From Streptococcus mutans (GTDB lineage Bacteria > Bacillota > Bacilli > Lactobacillales > Streptococcaceae): a stretch of DNA of 64,000 nucleotides. The stretch's first letter is position 1, and every line of letters begins with the position of its first letter. Where the stretch lies: assembly GCF_006739205.1 (NCBI RefSeq), contig NZ_AP019720.1, positions 1,054,001-1,118,000 of the forward strand. Reading direction: 5' to 3'. A program made the position numbers and the translations under genes. This document shows, piece after piece, positions 1 through 8,087 of this stretch. The notes under the pieces are model-generated. The model was given only the letters and a program-made list of their open reading frames with translations. It was not told the DNA's origin and searched no databases.

Positions 1-1194
1 CGTGAAATTCCAACGGAATTGATTGAGGCAGCTGATGCTTTTGGTAGTACTTCGCGCCAAAAATTATTTAAAGTTGAACTACCTCTTGCTAAAAATACAA
101 TTATGGCTGGTATCAATCAAACTATTATGCTGGCTCTCTCAATGGTAGTAACAGGATCTATGATCGGAGCCCCAGGGCTAGGTCGTGGTGTTTTATCTGC
201 TTTACAACATGCTGATATCGGTTCAGGTTTTGTTAATGGACTTGCCTTGGTGATTTTAGCGATTGTTATTGACCGTTTTAGTCAGACCGCCAATCAAAGA
301 ACAAAAGATGCTAATCAAAAAAAGAACAAAACAAATACAATTATTGCTTTGGCTGCACTTGTTCTGTTTGTCTTTGCGGGAATTGCCCGACTTTTTGTTC
401 AAGGACAATCAGCAGGTGGCGGTCAAAAAATTAAATTATCCTATGTAGAATGGGATTCCGAAGTTGCTTCCACAAATGTTTTAGCTCAGGTCTTGAAAGA
501 TCAAGGATACAAAGTAGAAATGACTCCCCTTGATAATGCCGTTATGTGGCAGTCAGTGTCTAAGGGTGAAACTGATGCAATGGTCAGTGCTTGGCTACCA
601 AACACTCATGGTGATCAATATAAAAAATATAAGAATAATATCGTTGATTTAGGACCTAATCTTAAGGGAGTTAAATTAGGTCTAGCTGTACCAACTTACA
701 TGAAGAACGTTAATCGTATTGAAGATTTGACTGATCAAGCTGATAAAAAGATTACTGGTATCGAACCTGGTGCAGGCATCATGAAAGCTGCTAACAAAGC
801 ATTGAAATCCTACAGCAATTTATCAGATTGGAAATTGGTTTCTGCTTCGACAGGTGCAATGACAACAGCTTTGGATCAAGCATATAAGAATAAAAAAGAT
901 ATTGTTGTAACTGCTTGGTCTCCACACTGGATGTTTGCTAAATATAAACTGAAATATCTAAAAGATTCGAAAAAAGATTTTGGTAGTATTGAAAGCATTC
1001 ATTCTATTACACGAAAAGGTCTGAAGAAAGATATACCAAAAGCAAATAAAATTATTGACAAGTTCAATTGGACGCAAAAAGACATGGAAGCAGTAATGCT
1101 TGACATCAATAATGGTATGTCTCCAGAAAAAGCAGCTAAAAAATGGATTAAAGAACATCCTAAGAAGGTTGCATCTTGGACAAGTAATAAATAA
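1..1194 (+). CDS. opuABC: Glycine betaine/carnitine/choline ABC transporter, permease-substrate-binding fusion (5' truncated by window)
   Basis: The reading frame is open from base 1, so the true start lies outside the window. The first ~90 residues are the end of a BPD-transp-1 permease domain with hydrophobic segments and the EAA-loop-like stretch (AADAFGSTSRQKLFKVELP). After another membrane segment (about residues 105-130) comes an extracellular OpuAC-type substrate-binding domain (LSYVEWDSEVASTNVLAQVL onward). A permease fused to its own receptor is the arrangement of the OpuA/BusA osmoprotectant importers of lactic acid bacteria. The ATPase partner would be upstream, outside the window. 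A hairpin follows the stop. The family call is firm; the exact substrate (betaine, carnitine or choline) is inferred. Confidence 0.85.
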   Translation, partial: REIPTELIEAADAFGSTSRQKLFKVELPLAKNTIMAGINQTIMLALSMVVTGSMIGAPGLGRGVLSALQHADIGSGFVNGLALVILAIVIDRFSQTANQRTKDANQKKNKTNTIIALAALVLFVFAGIARLFVQGQSAGGGQKIKLSYVEWDSEVASTNVLAQVLKDQGYKVEMTPLDNAVMWQSVSKGETDAMVSAWLPNTHGDQYKKYKNNIVDLGPNLKGVKLGLAVPTYMKNVNRIEDLTDQADKKITGIEPGAGIMKAANKALKSYSNLSDWKLVSASTGAMTTALDQAYKNKKDIVVTAWSPHWMFAKYKLKYLKDSKKDFGSIESIHSITRKGLKKDIPKANKIIDKFNWTQKDMEAVMLDINNGMSPEKAAKKWIKEHPKKVASWTSNK

Positions 1195-1195
1195 G

Positions 1196-1240
1196 AATAA
1201 GGAGGTTAGAACACAAGTTCTGCCTCTTATTTAATTAAAA
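1196..1240 (+). terminator. Probable intrinsic terminator after the osmoprotectant transporter
   Basis: Left arm AATAAGGAGG plus AGAAC (1196-1212) pairs with GTTCT plus CCTCTTATT (1217-1231) with small bulges. It begins just after the stop codon and is followed by T/A-rich sequence. Confidence 0.5.
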
Positions 1241-1295
1241 GCTTTTGTTCTTTTCTTTCCTTTCCTTACAAGGTGATTTTAAGGCTTAAATATGG

Positions 1296-1301
1296 TAAAA
1301 T
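1296..1301 (+). promoter_or_regulatory. Candidate -10 element of the ylxM/sat operon
   Basis: TATGGTAAAAT contains an extended -10 (TGG-TAAAAT). No good -35 is visible. A start point about 7 bases downstream would fall on the ylxM ATG at 1309, so this promoter would give an almost leaderless ylxM message. Inference only. Confidence 0.35.
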
Positions 1302-1308
1302 AGAGCCT

Positions 1309-1641
1309 ATGGAGATCGAAAAAACCAATCGAATGAATGCACTTTTTGAATTTTATGCGGCGCTTTTGACAGATAAGCAAATGAATTATATTGAGCTATA
1401 TTATGCAGATGATTATAGCTTAGCTGAAATTGCTGAAGAATTTGACGTTAGTCGCCAAGCTGTTTATGATAATATTAAGCGAACCGAAAAAATTTTAGAA
1501 GACTATGAAATGAAACTTCATATGTATTCTGACTACGTCGTCCGCAGTGAAATTTTTGATGCTATAATGAAAAAATATCCTAATGATCCTTATCTGCAGA
1601 ACAAGATTTCCATATTGACGACTATTGATAATAGAGACTAA
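1309..1641 (+). CDS. ylxM: YlxM/p13-like HTH protein of the signal recognition particle operon
   Basis: A 110-residue protein of the YlxM/UPF0122 family, first gene of the S. mutans sat (secretion and acid tolerance) operon. The helix-turn-helix (about residues 35-65) reads [20 protein letters not shown], resembling sigma-70 region 4. YlxM is known to bind the SRP RNA/Ffh particle and modulate it. I start at ATG 1309 ([16 protein letters not shown]), which matches the family N-terminus. The frame is open 12 codons further upstream, but that extension lacks family similarity. No clear Shine-Dalgarno precedes 1309. ffh follows after about 110 bp. Confidence 0.9.
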   Translation: MEIEKTNRMNALFEFYAALLTDKQMNYIELYYADDYSLAEIAEEFDVSRQAVYDNIKRTEKILEDYEMKLHMYSDYVVRSEIFDAIMKKYPNDPYLQNKISILTTIDNRD

Positions 1642-1753
1642 AAGAGTGACATGTTTTCTTGACGTCGTAAGAAGGAGTTAGAACATACTGATTTTTATCA
1701 CCCGTCTTTAGTTAGCAAGCCCTTTATTAAGATTTAATAGGAGAAGAAATATT

Positions 1754-3304
1754 ATGGCTTTTGAAAGTTTAACCGAACGTTTACAAGGTGTCTTTAAAAA
1801 TTTACGCGGCAAACGCAAACTCTCTGAAAAAGATGTACAGGAAGTCACCAAAGAAATTCGCCTCGCTTTATTAGAAGCTGATGTCGCCTTACCTGTCGTT
1901 AAAGAATTTATTAAGCGTGTTCGTAAACGCGCTGTTGGACATGAGGTTATTGATACCTTAGATCCTTCCCAACAAATCATTAAAATTGTTAACGAAGAAC
2001 TGACAGCAGTCCTCGGCTCTGAAACGGCTGAAATTGAAAAATCGTCTAAAATTCCAACCATTATCATGATGGTCGGTCTTCAAGGGGCTGGTAAAACCAC
2101 TTTTGCTGGCAAACTTGCTAATAAGTTAGTTAAAGAAGAAAATGCACGTCCTCTGATGATTGCTGCGGATATTTACCGACCGGCTGCTATTGACCAGTTA
2201 AAAACTTTGGGACAACAAATTAATGTACCTGTTTTTGACATGGGGACAGAGCATTCAGCAGTTGAGATTGTAAGTCAAGGTCTGGCTCAAGCCAAAGAAA
2301 ATCGTAACGACTATGTTTTAATTGATACAGCCGGCCGTTTACAAATTGATGAGAAATTAATGACTGAGCTGCGTGATATCAAAGCTTTAGCCAATCCTAA
2401 TGAAATTCTCTTGGTTGTTGATAGTATGATCGGTCAAGAAGCCGCAAATGTTGCACGCGAATTCAACCAACAATTAGAGGTCACTGGGGTTATCCTTACA
2501 AAAATTGATGGTGATACTCGCGGCGGTGCTGCGCTTTCCGTCCGTCAAATCACTGGAAAACCAATTAAATTCACTGGTACTGGCGAAAAGATTACCGATA
2601 TTGAGACCTTCCATCCAGATCGCATGTCCTCTCGGATTTTGGGAATGGGAGACTTGCTTACCTTAATTGAGAAGGCAAGTCAGGATTATGATGAACAAAA
2701 GTCAGCTGAATTAGCTGAAAAAATGCGCGAGAATTCCTTTGACTTCAATGATTTCATTGAACAATTAGATCAAGTTCAAAACATGGGACCAATGGAAGAT
2801 ATTCTTAAAATGATTCCTGGTATGGCTAATAATCCAGCTCTTGCTAATGTCAAAGTTGATGAAGGTGAAATTGCTAGAAAACGCGCCATCGTATCATCAA
2901 TGACACCTGAAGAACGTGAGAATCCTGACCTCCTAACTCCGAGCCGCAGACGTCGTATTGCTTCTGGTTCTGGTAATACTTTTGTTAATGTCAATAAATT
3001 CATCAAAGATTTTAATCAGGCTAAGAAGATGATGCAAGGTGTCATGTCTGGTGATATGAATAAGGTCATGAAACAAATGGGGATTAATCCTAATAATATG
3101 CCTAATAACATGGACTCATCAGCTCTTGAAGGAATGATGGGACAAGGCGGTATGCCAGATATGTCAGGGTTGAGCGGTGCTAATATGGATATGAGTCAAA
3201 TGTTTGGTGGGGGACTTAAAGGTAAGTTCGGCGAATTTGCTATGAAACAATCTATGAAGAAAATGGCTAAAAAAATGAAAAAAGCCAAAAAACGCAGAAA
3301 ATAA
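1754..3304 (+). CDS. ffh: Signal recognition particle protein Ffh (SRP54)
   Basis: This 516-residue GTPase targets nascent membrane and secreted proteins to SecYEG through FtsY. Order of domains: N helical domain (1-90); G domain with P-loop GLQGAGKTTFAGKLA near residue 107, DTAGR near 190 and TKIDGD near 248; then a methionine-rich M domain (about 330-460) that binds SRP RNA and signal peptides. The tail is Met/Gly-rich and ends in a lysine-rich run (KKMAKKMKKAKKRRK). GGAGAAG precedes the ATG. It is the second gene of the sat operon, whose loss is known to cause acid sensitivity in S. mutans. Confidence 0.97.
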   Translation: MAFESLTERLQGVFKNLRGKRKLSEKDVQEVTKEIRLALLEADVALPVVKEFIKRVRKRAVGHEVIDTLDPSQQIIKIVNEELTAVLGSETAEIEKSSKIPTIIMMVGLQGAGKTTFAGKLANKLVKEENARPLMIAADIYRPAAIDQLKTLGQQINVPVFDMGTEHSAVEIVSQGLAQAKENRNDYVLIDTAGRLQIDEKLMTELRDIKALANPNEILLVVDSMIGQEAANVAREFNQQLEVTGVILTKIDGDTRGGAALSVRQITGKPIKFTGTGEKITDIETFHPDRMSSRILGMGDLLTLIEKASQDYDEQKSAELAEKMRENSFDFNDFIEQLDQVQNMGPMEDILKMIPGMANNPALANVKVDEGEIARKRAIVSSMTPEERENPDLLTPSRRRRIASGSGNTFVNVNKFIKDFNQAKKMMQGVMSGDMNKVMKQMGINPNNMPNNMDSSALEGMMGQGGMPDMSGLSGANMDMSQMFGGGLKGKFGEFAMKQSMKKMAKKMKKAKKRRK

Positions 3305-3320
3305 CAAATCACTTTATATC

Positions 3321-3809
3321 ATAAAGAATCATTTCAATAGAATCTACAATAGTATAAAATATCGTTATAATGGTCTTCCCAATAAAATACAAATTATAAT
3401 CATTGCTTTATCAGTTAGCCTCATTTATATTTTACCTTTATTGACTATTAGTAATGGAGTCTTAAATGGCGATGACCTGCATTTTCATATTAATTTTAGG
3501 ACTTTTTACAAAGTTGGGCAGGGAGTGAATTATTTTTATCCTTTTTAAAGATATAAAGGACAAGTGGTAACAGTAGATAATCGGTTGGTATCTTCTGCTT
3601 TAAGCAAATCAGGATCAACTGCTATTCATTTACCTAATGGTATTCATGAAATTAGGGTTACTTATTATTATACTGCAGTAGCAAGAGTAGCATTTGTCAC
3701 ATCCATCATTGTCATTATCGTAACTATAATCTATGCTGTTTTGTATCATTTGATTGAAAAACATAGGATTGCTTTTAAGATAAGACAAGGTTTATTTATC
3801 TATTATTAA
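3321..3809 (+). pseudogene. satC: satC region: collapsed remnant of a large YfhO-like membrane protein
   Basis: One frame runs through the whole stretch with a single in-frame TAA at 3546-3548 and no ATG at its beginning. The first part reads like the N-terminus of a YfhO/6-pyruvoyl-related polytopic protein: a hydrophobic helix, then NGDDLHFHINF and VNYFYPF. Directly after the stop, in the same frame, comes RYKGQVVTVDNRL, a beta-rich piece (STAIHLPNGIHEIRVTYYYT), one membrane helix and a basic tail, which looks like the C-terminus of the same kind of protein. Such proteins usually have many hundreds of residues, so the middle appears deleted. The position matches satC of the sat operon. A GTG at 3564 could start an 81-residue product, but I see no convincing ribosome site. 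Confidence 0.55.
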
Positions 3810-3827
3810 TAGTTAAAGAGGTATCTT

Positions 3828-3893
3828 ATGACAAATATAAAAATTTCCATTATAACAGAAATTTATAAAAATTTCTGTTATAATGGAAACTAA
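3828..3893 (+). CDS. Possible 21-codon leader ORF upstream of satD
   Basis: ATG at 3828 is preceded by AAAGAGG at good spacing. It encodes MTNIKISIITEIYKNFCYNG plus one Asn and stops at 3893, one base before the AGGAGG of satD. Most of it lies inside a perfect inverted repeat, so its translation would compete with hairpin formation. It may be a leader peptide, the relic of a longer gene, or chance. Confidence 0.35.
   Translation: MTNIKISIITEIYKNFCYNGN
3844..3889 (+). promoter_or_regulatory. Perfect 21-bp inverted repeat upstream of satD
   Basis: Arms 3844-3864 and 3869-3889 are exact reverse complements separated by ATAA. Each arm contains a TATAAT or ATTATA core. The repeat sits 16 bp before the satD ATG, inside a transcribed operon. 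It could be an operator for a dimeric regulator (SatD has a C-terminal HTH) or a very stable RNA hairpin. The lack of a T-tract argues against a plain terminator. Confidence 0.6.
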
Positions 3894-3905
3894 AGGAGGC
3901 GTTTT

Positions 3906-4574
3906 ATGATTTACATCGCTATTATTGGCGATCTCATTTCTTCAAAAACCATAACCAATCGCCCTAAAAGTCAAAAACAATTGCAAAATCTCTTAAATCA
4001 AATTAATAAAAAATACAAAGAACTATTAAAATCAGCTTTTACCATTACAACTGGTGATGAATTTCAAGCTTTATTGGTTCCTAATCCTCAAATTTTTCAA
4101 ATTATTGATGAGATTGCACTTGGTTTCAAACCTTACCAAATTCGTTTTGGAGTGGGAAGCGGTAGTATTTTAACTGAAATCAACCCCGAACAGAGTATCG
4201 GTTCAGATGGGCCTGCTTACTGGCATGCCAGAGCTGCTATTGATTATATTCATGATAAAAATGATTATGGAAGCAACCATTTAGCAGTTGATTTAGAAGA
4301 TACAGAAACGAGCCAACAAATCAATGCTATTTTAGCTGCCTGTGAATTTATAAAATCAAAGTGGACAGTTACTCAATACGAAGTAATTGACGGCTTATTA
4401 CAAGCAGGGATTTATGAGGAAAAATTCTCTCACAAAAAAATGGCGGAAAAACTTGATTTAAGCCCCAGCAGTTTCAATAAACGTCTAAAATCCAGCGGAT
4501 TAAAAATATATCTCAGAAATAAAAAGGTAGCTACGACCTTACTGTTAAATGCCATTAGGAAGGAGAAGAGATGA
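3906..4574 (+). CDS. satD: SatD family protein with C-terminal helix-turn-helix
   Basis: A 222-residue member of the SatD family, named after this operon. The N-terminal 150 residues form a soluble domain starting MIYIAIIGDLISSKTI, with GDEFQALL and FGVGSGSI motifs reminiscent of a degenerate nucleotide-cyclase fold. The C-terminus (about 165-215) holds a likely HTH: KKMAEKLDLSPSSFNKRLKS. Biochemical function is unknown. It has a strong AAAGGAGG site and overlaps satE by 4 bp (ATGA), so the two are translationally coupled. The pair also occurs together in other bacteria (family knowledge). Confidence 0.85.
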   Translation: MIYIAIIGDLISSKTITNRPKSQKQLQNLLNQINKKYKELLKSAFTITTGDEFQALLVPNPQIFQIIDEIALGFKPYQIRFGVGSGSILTEINPEQSIGSDGPAYWHARAAIDYIHDKNDYGSNHLAVDLEDTETSQQINAILAACEFIKSKWTVTQYEVIDGLLQAGIYEEKFSHKKMAEKLDLSPSSFNKRLKSSGLKIYLRNKKVATTLLLNAIRKEKR

Positions 4575-5308
4575 CTAAACTAAATGTTATATCACAGTTT
4601 TTGTCAGGTAATCCTGTCTTAACGCTCCTTTTGATAGCTCATTTTTTGGCTGATTTTCAGTGGCAAAGCCAGAAAATGGCTGATTTAAAATCTTCCAACT
4701 GGACTTATCTTATCAGACATCTTATCATTGTTGCTTTACCTTTAATACTACTTAGTGTTGTGATTCCTCATTCTTTTTTGGTATTATCTTTGATTTTTCT
4801 TAGTCATGTTCTTATTGATAGTGGCAAATTACTGTTAAACTCGTTCTATAAGGATAGGTCATTTATCAAAACTAAAGCTGTTTTTCTTATTGATCAAAGT
4901 CTGCATATCATTATGATGATTATCTTTTATCAATTTTATACAAAAGTAAGTATAAACTGGCTTAGTGATTTTCAGTATTTTTTAAAGTTAATGCTGTTTC
5001 TTATTCTCATCACTAAACCAGTAAATATTATTTTTAAGCTTTTCTTTAGTAAATATCAAGTTAAAGATAATATTGAAGATGAAACCATTACAGGGGCTGG
5101 TGCGACGATTGGCTTATTAGAGCGATTGATTATGGGAATTTTTCTCTTATTTGGACAATTCGCTTCCATTGGTTTAGTGTTTACAGCGAAATCTATTGCT
5201 CGTTATGATAAAATTGCTAAGAATCAAGCTTTTGCAGAATACTATCTTATCGGTTCTCTATTTAGTATTATTTGTGTTTTAATCATTTATGCTATCTGTT
5301 TAATCTAA
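4571..5308 (+). CDS. satE: SatE, DUF3307-family polytopic membrane protein
   Basis: A 245-residue integral membrane protein with about six hydrophobic segments. The N-terminal half carries conserved polar residues within helices: HFLADFQWQSQKMADLK, then SHVLIDSGKLL and DQSLHIIMM, as in the DUF3307 family. The recurring His/Asp within membrane segments resembles metal-dependent membrane hydrolases, but no reaction is established. It is the last gene of the sat operon, overlaps satD by 4 bp and is followed by a strong terminator. Confidence 0.85.
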   Translation: MTKLNVISQFLSGNPVLTLLLIAHFLADFQWQSQKMADLKSSNWTYLIRHLIIVALPLILLSVVIPHSFLVLSLIFLSHVLIDSGKLLLNSFYKDRSFIKTKAVFLIDQSLHIIMMIIFYQFYTKVSINWLSDFQYFLKLMLFLILITKPVNIIFKLFFSKYQVKDNIEDETITGAGATIGLLERLIMGIFLLFGQFASIGLVFTAKSIARYDKIAKNQAFAEYYLIGSLFSIICVLIIYAICLI

Positions 5309-5356
5309 AAAAAGATTTAGACTTCTTGCCTGAAAAATCTAAATCTTTTTATTTTT
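5309..5356 (+). terminator. Strong intrinsic terminator of the sat operon
   Basis: AAAAAGATTTAGA (5309-5321) pairs perfectly with TCTAAATCTTTTT (5338-5350), followed by ATTTTTT. It overlaps the end of satE. Confidence 0.88.
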
Positions 5357-5405
5357 TGAAAAGAAATGAATGAATTGAACACGAATAATATAGTGGAGGT
5401 ATCTT

Positions 5406-6086
5406 ATGTATTCAATCCATTCTGCAAAAGAAGCACTATTGCCTAGAGAACGTCTCATGACTTATGGTCCTGAAAGTTTGAGTAATCAAGAATTATTGGC
5501 TATATTATTGCGAACTGGTACTAAAAAGGAACATGTTCTCAATCTCTCAATAAAAATTTTAAATGGTCTAGATAGCTTGGCCGATTTTCGCAGCTTATCC
5601 TTAGAAGAACTGCAGGAAATTGAAGGAATCGGTCAAGTACGATCAGTAGAAATTAAAGCTATGCTGGAATTATCCAAAAGAATCAATCAAGCTGAATACA
5701 ATTTTAAAGAACGTATTTTAAGCAGCGAACGTTTAGCTAAAATAATGATGAGTGAATTAGGCGATAAGAGACAGGAACACCTTATTGCTATATATCTTGA
5801 CACTCAAAATCGTGTGATAAAAAAACAAGTCATTTTTATTGGCAGCGTCAGACGATCTGTTGCTGAACCCCGAGAAATCCTTCATTATGCTTGTAAAAGT
5901 ATGGCAACATCACTTATTATTGTCCATAATCATCCTTCAGGTTCAACTTATCCAAGCGAGAATGACCTGCGATTTACAGAAAAAATAAAACGATCCTGTG
6001 ATGATTTAGGAATCGTCTTTTTAGATCATATTATTGTCGGGAAAAAAGAATATTACAGTTTTCGTGAGGAAACAGATCTTGTTTAA
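5406..6086 (+). CDS. radC: RadC/JAB1-MPN domain protein
   Basis: 226 residues. The N-terminal UPF0758 region has a helix-hairpin-helix ([18 protein letters not shown], about 65-85). The C-terminal MPN domain (105-226) carries the JAMM metal motif [18 protein letters not shown] and DHIIVG. The historical link to DNA repair is weak; metalloprotease or DNA-processing roles remain unproven. The ATG follows GGAGGTATCTT. Its stop overlaps by a few bases the 3' end of the convergent peptidase gene. Single-gene unit. Confidence 0.93.
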   Translation: MYSIHSAKEALLPRERLMTYGPESLSNQELLAILLRTGTKKEHVLNLSIKILNGLDSLADFRSLSLEELQEIEGIGQVRSVEIKAMLELSKRINQAEYNFKERILSSERLAKIMMSELGDKRQEHLIAIYLDTQNRVIKKQVIFIGSVRRSVAEPREILHYACKSMATSLIIVHNHPSGSTYPSENDLRFTEKIKRSCDDLGIVFLDHIIVGKKEYYSFREETDLV

Positions 6087-6778
6087 AGTTCTCTAACAAC
6101 ATAATTGAAAAGTTCTCGATCCTCTTTTCGTGATTCAAGCAGCAGTTCAGGGTGCCATTGAACACCTAGAAAAGTGATATCAGAATTACGAGACGTCACC
6201 GCTTCAATAGTATCATCAGTAGGATCATAAGCAATAATTTCCAAATCATCCGCAAGACGTTTAATGCTCTGATGATGGAAGGAATTAATCGAAGTAGAGG
6301 TGCCGTAAATTTTTTCTAGAGCGGTATCAGGCTTAATTAGCATATTTTGGCTGAGATAGTCAGTAGGAGCATCTTGCCAATGGTGTTCAATATCTTGATT
6401 AAGTGAGCCACCCAATGCAATATTCATTAATTGAGTTCCGCGGCAAACAGAAAAAATAGGTTTTTCTTGCTTAATCGTTTCTTCAACGAGAGCAAACTCA
6501 AATAAATCACGCGCCAAATAAAAATCGTTATCACTTGTATCTTTGTCTTCACCATAAAAAACAGGGTCAACATTTTGACCGCCGGTTAAGATAAGTTTAT
6601 CAATCATTGAAACATAATATTCGGCAAAACTGGGATCACTGATAGGGATAACTAGCGGTAGACCGCCAGCTTCCTGAACCCCCTTGACATAACCAGATGG
6701 TGTATAAGACCAAGTGATATCGGGAAATTTAGCATGTGGCCTTTCATTACCCGAAATACCAATAATAGGTTTATTCAT
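6083..6778 (-). CDS. Class-I glutamine-amidotransferase-like peptidase C26 (gamma-glutamyl hydrolase/PuuD type)
   Basis: 231 residues of the peptidase C26 family. The nucleophile elbow is [21 protein letters not shown] (Cys near residue 112), with a terminal His-Glu pair in VQWHPELL. Family members cleave gamma-glutamyl amide bonds, for example gamma-glutamyl-GABA. The substrate here is not deducible, and there is no polyamine pathway nearby. It is encoded just downstream of rex (23 bp) and may share its transcript. Confidence 0.85.
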   Translation of the reverse strand: MNKPIIGISGNERPHAKFPDITWSYTPSGYVKGVQEAGGLPLVIPISDPSFAEYYVSMIDKLILTGGQNVDPVFYGEDKDTSDNDFYLARDLFEFALVEETIKQEKPIFSVCRGTQLMNIALGGSLNQDIEHHWQDAPTDYLSQNMLIKPDTALEKIYGTSTSINSFHHQSIKRLADDLEIIAYDPTDDTIEAVTSRNSDITFLGVQWHPELLLESRKEDRELFNYVVREL

Positions 6779-6801
6779 AGAATCTCCTTATTTATCTTTT
6801 T

Positions 6802-7443
6802 TTAGAATTGTTCTTGATTCATAAAATACAATAGAGTTTGTAATTCGCTAGTTAAATCGACATATTGAGCAACAACTCCCTTTGGCAAGGAAAGATGAAC
6901 AGGTGAAAAACACAAGATTCCTTTGATCCCAGCATCAATAAGTATATTGGCGACTTCTTGAGCTTTACTGCTAGGAACTGTTAAAATAGCTGTTTGAACG
7001 TCTGTACCAATCAATTTTTCTTTTATACTAGAAATGCCGTAAATAGGAATACCGTCACTTGTCGTTTGACCGACCTGTTCGTTATCATCTGTATCAAATG
7101 CCATAGCAATTTTCATTTTATTACGTTCATGAAAACGATAATTCAGGAGAGCACGACCAATATTGCCAACTCCCACAAGAAGGACATTCGTAGTCGATGT
7201 ATCATTGAGAATATCAGCAAAAAAGTTCATTAGTTTTTTAACATCATAACCAAAACCACGACGGCCTAACTCGCCAAAATAAGAAAAATCACGTCTAACT
7301 GTCGCTGAATCGATACCAATGGCTTCCGCTATTTGCTTAGAACTTGCCTTTTCTATATTTTCTGAATGGAAGCGTTTAAAAATACGGTAATAAAGTGATA
7401 AACGCTTGATTGTCGCCTTAGGGATAGTTTTATCGAAAGTCAC
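6802..7443 (-). CDS. rex: Redox-sensing transcriptional repressor Rex
   Basis: A 213-residue NADH-responsive repressor. The winged helix (residues 1-80) contains [21 protein letters not shown] and the family signature [10 protein letters not shown] Rossmann domain follows, with the nucleotide loop [13 protein letters not shown] (about 90-102). Rex represses fermentation and NADH-reoxidation genes when NAD is high. The start is GTG at 7443, with GGAGGAAGTACA in front. No convincing Rex palindrome was seen next to the gene itself. Confidence 0.95.
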   Translation of the reverse strand: MTFDKTIPKATIKRLSLYYRIFKRFHSENIEKASSKQIAEAIGIDSATVRRDFSYFGELGRRGFGYDVKKLMNFFADILNDTSTTNVLLVGVGNIGRALLNYRFHERNKMKIAMAFDTDDNEQVGQTTSDGIPIYGISSIKEKLIGTDVQTAILTVPSSKAQEVANILIDAGIKGILCFSPVHLSLPKGVVAQYVDLTSELQTLLYFMNQEQF

Positions 7444-7738
7444 TGTACTTCCTCCTTTTTCTATATACTATTGTAAAAAAAGTTTGTGAAAAATGCAACA
7501 TCTTTTGAAGGGTCTTGTGATAGACATTTCTTATATAGTCTTTAGTTTTTTTTATAACAAATTTGACCACCCGTTAGACGGGTGGTCATAATTATAAGGG
7601 GTACTGTTAATTTTGATGGAGTAAAAGTTTTCTTTTGTTTCAAACCATTGATATAAGATTGTTAAAAATTTCTCTCCAATCTCTGTATTAAACTAACGGC
7701 TCCAGTATATTAAACACTGTTAGACTTTACTTTGCCTT
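7444..7738. other. Intergenic region with perfect GC-rich hairpin
   Basis: GACCACCCGT (7565-7574) and ACGGGTGGTC (7578-7587) form a perfect 10-bp stem with a TAG loop, unusual in such AT-rich DNA. It lacks a T-tract on either side, so it is not an ordinary terminator. IS200/IS605-type elements have hairpins of similar style at their ends, so a relic is possible. Nothing coding is seen here. Confidence 0.4.
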
Positions 7739-8086
7739 TTATCTAACTTTCTTTTCAAAAATATCACGTTCAACTAAACTGTCCATTAAAAAATAAAATT
7801 TATCCTGAATAATGTGATTCTCTTCTGATTTGAAAATATTGACAACTCTAAGTCCAGATTTATCTGTAATGGTCAGTTTAAAGGCTGTTAAGTCTTTATT
7901 AATGGTGATTTTTAATGGGAAACCCTCCCCACTATTAGGAACCTTTTCTAATAGGCGATTTAATTCGTAATTACCTAATTTGTTTTGCATAAAAGTCGTA
8001 TCTTGTAGGGTAAATTTTTTTACTTTAGAGCTGATTGTATAACTGTACTTACAATCAGGTAATTGTATTGTTTTTTCAAAAGCCAT
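7739..8086 (-). CDS. DUF1831 protein linked to cysteine desulfurase
   Basis: A 115-residue soluble protein of the DUF1831 family, typically encoded next to a cysteine desulfurase in lactic acid bacteria. No catalytic motif is visible. Its start lies one base after the stop of the upstream desulfurase gene, so the two are almost certainly coupled. A role in sulfur or amino-acid metabolism is inferred from context only. Confidence 0.8.
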   Translation of the reverse strand: MAFEKTIQLPDCKYSYTISSKVKKFTLQDTTFMQNKLGNYELNRLLEKVPNSGEGFPLKITINKDLTAFKLTITDKSGLRVVNIFKSEENHIIQDKFYFLMDSLVERDIFEKKVR

Positions 8087-8087
8087 T

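Noticed and set aside
7470..7500. Rex operator-like TTTGTGAAAAATGCAACA upstream of rex
   Set aside because: Only one half-site fits the inverted-repeat consensus; too weak to list as a site.
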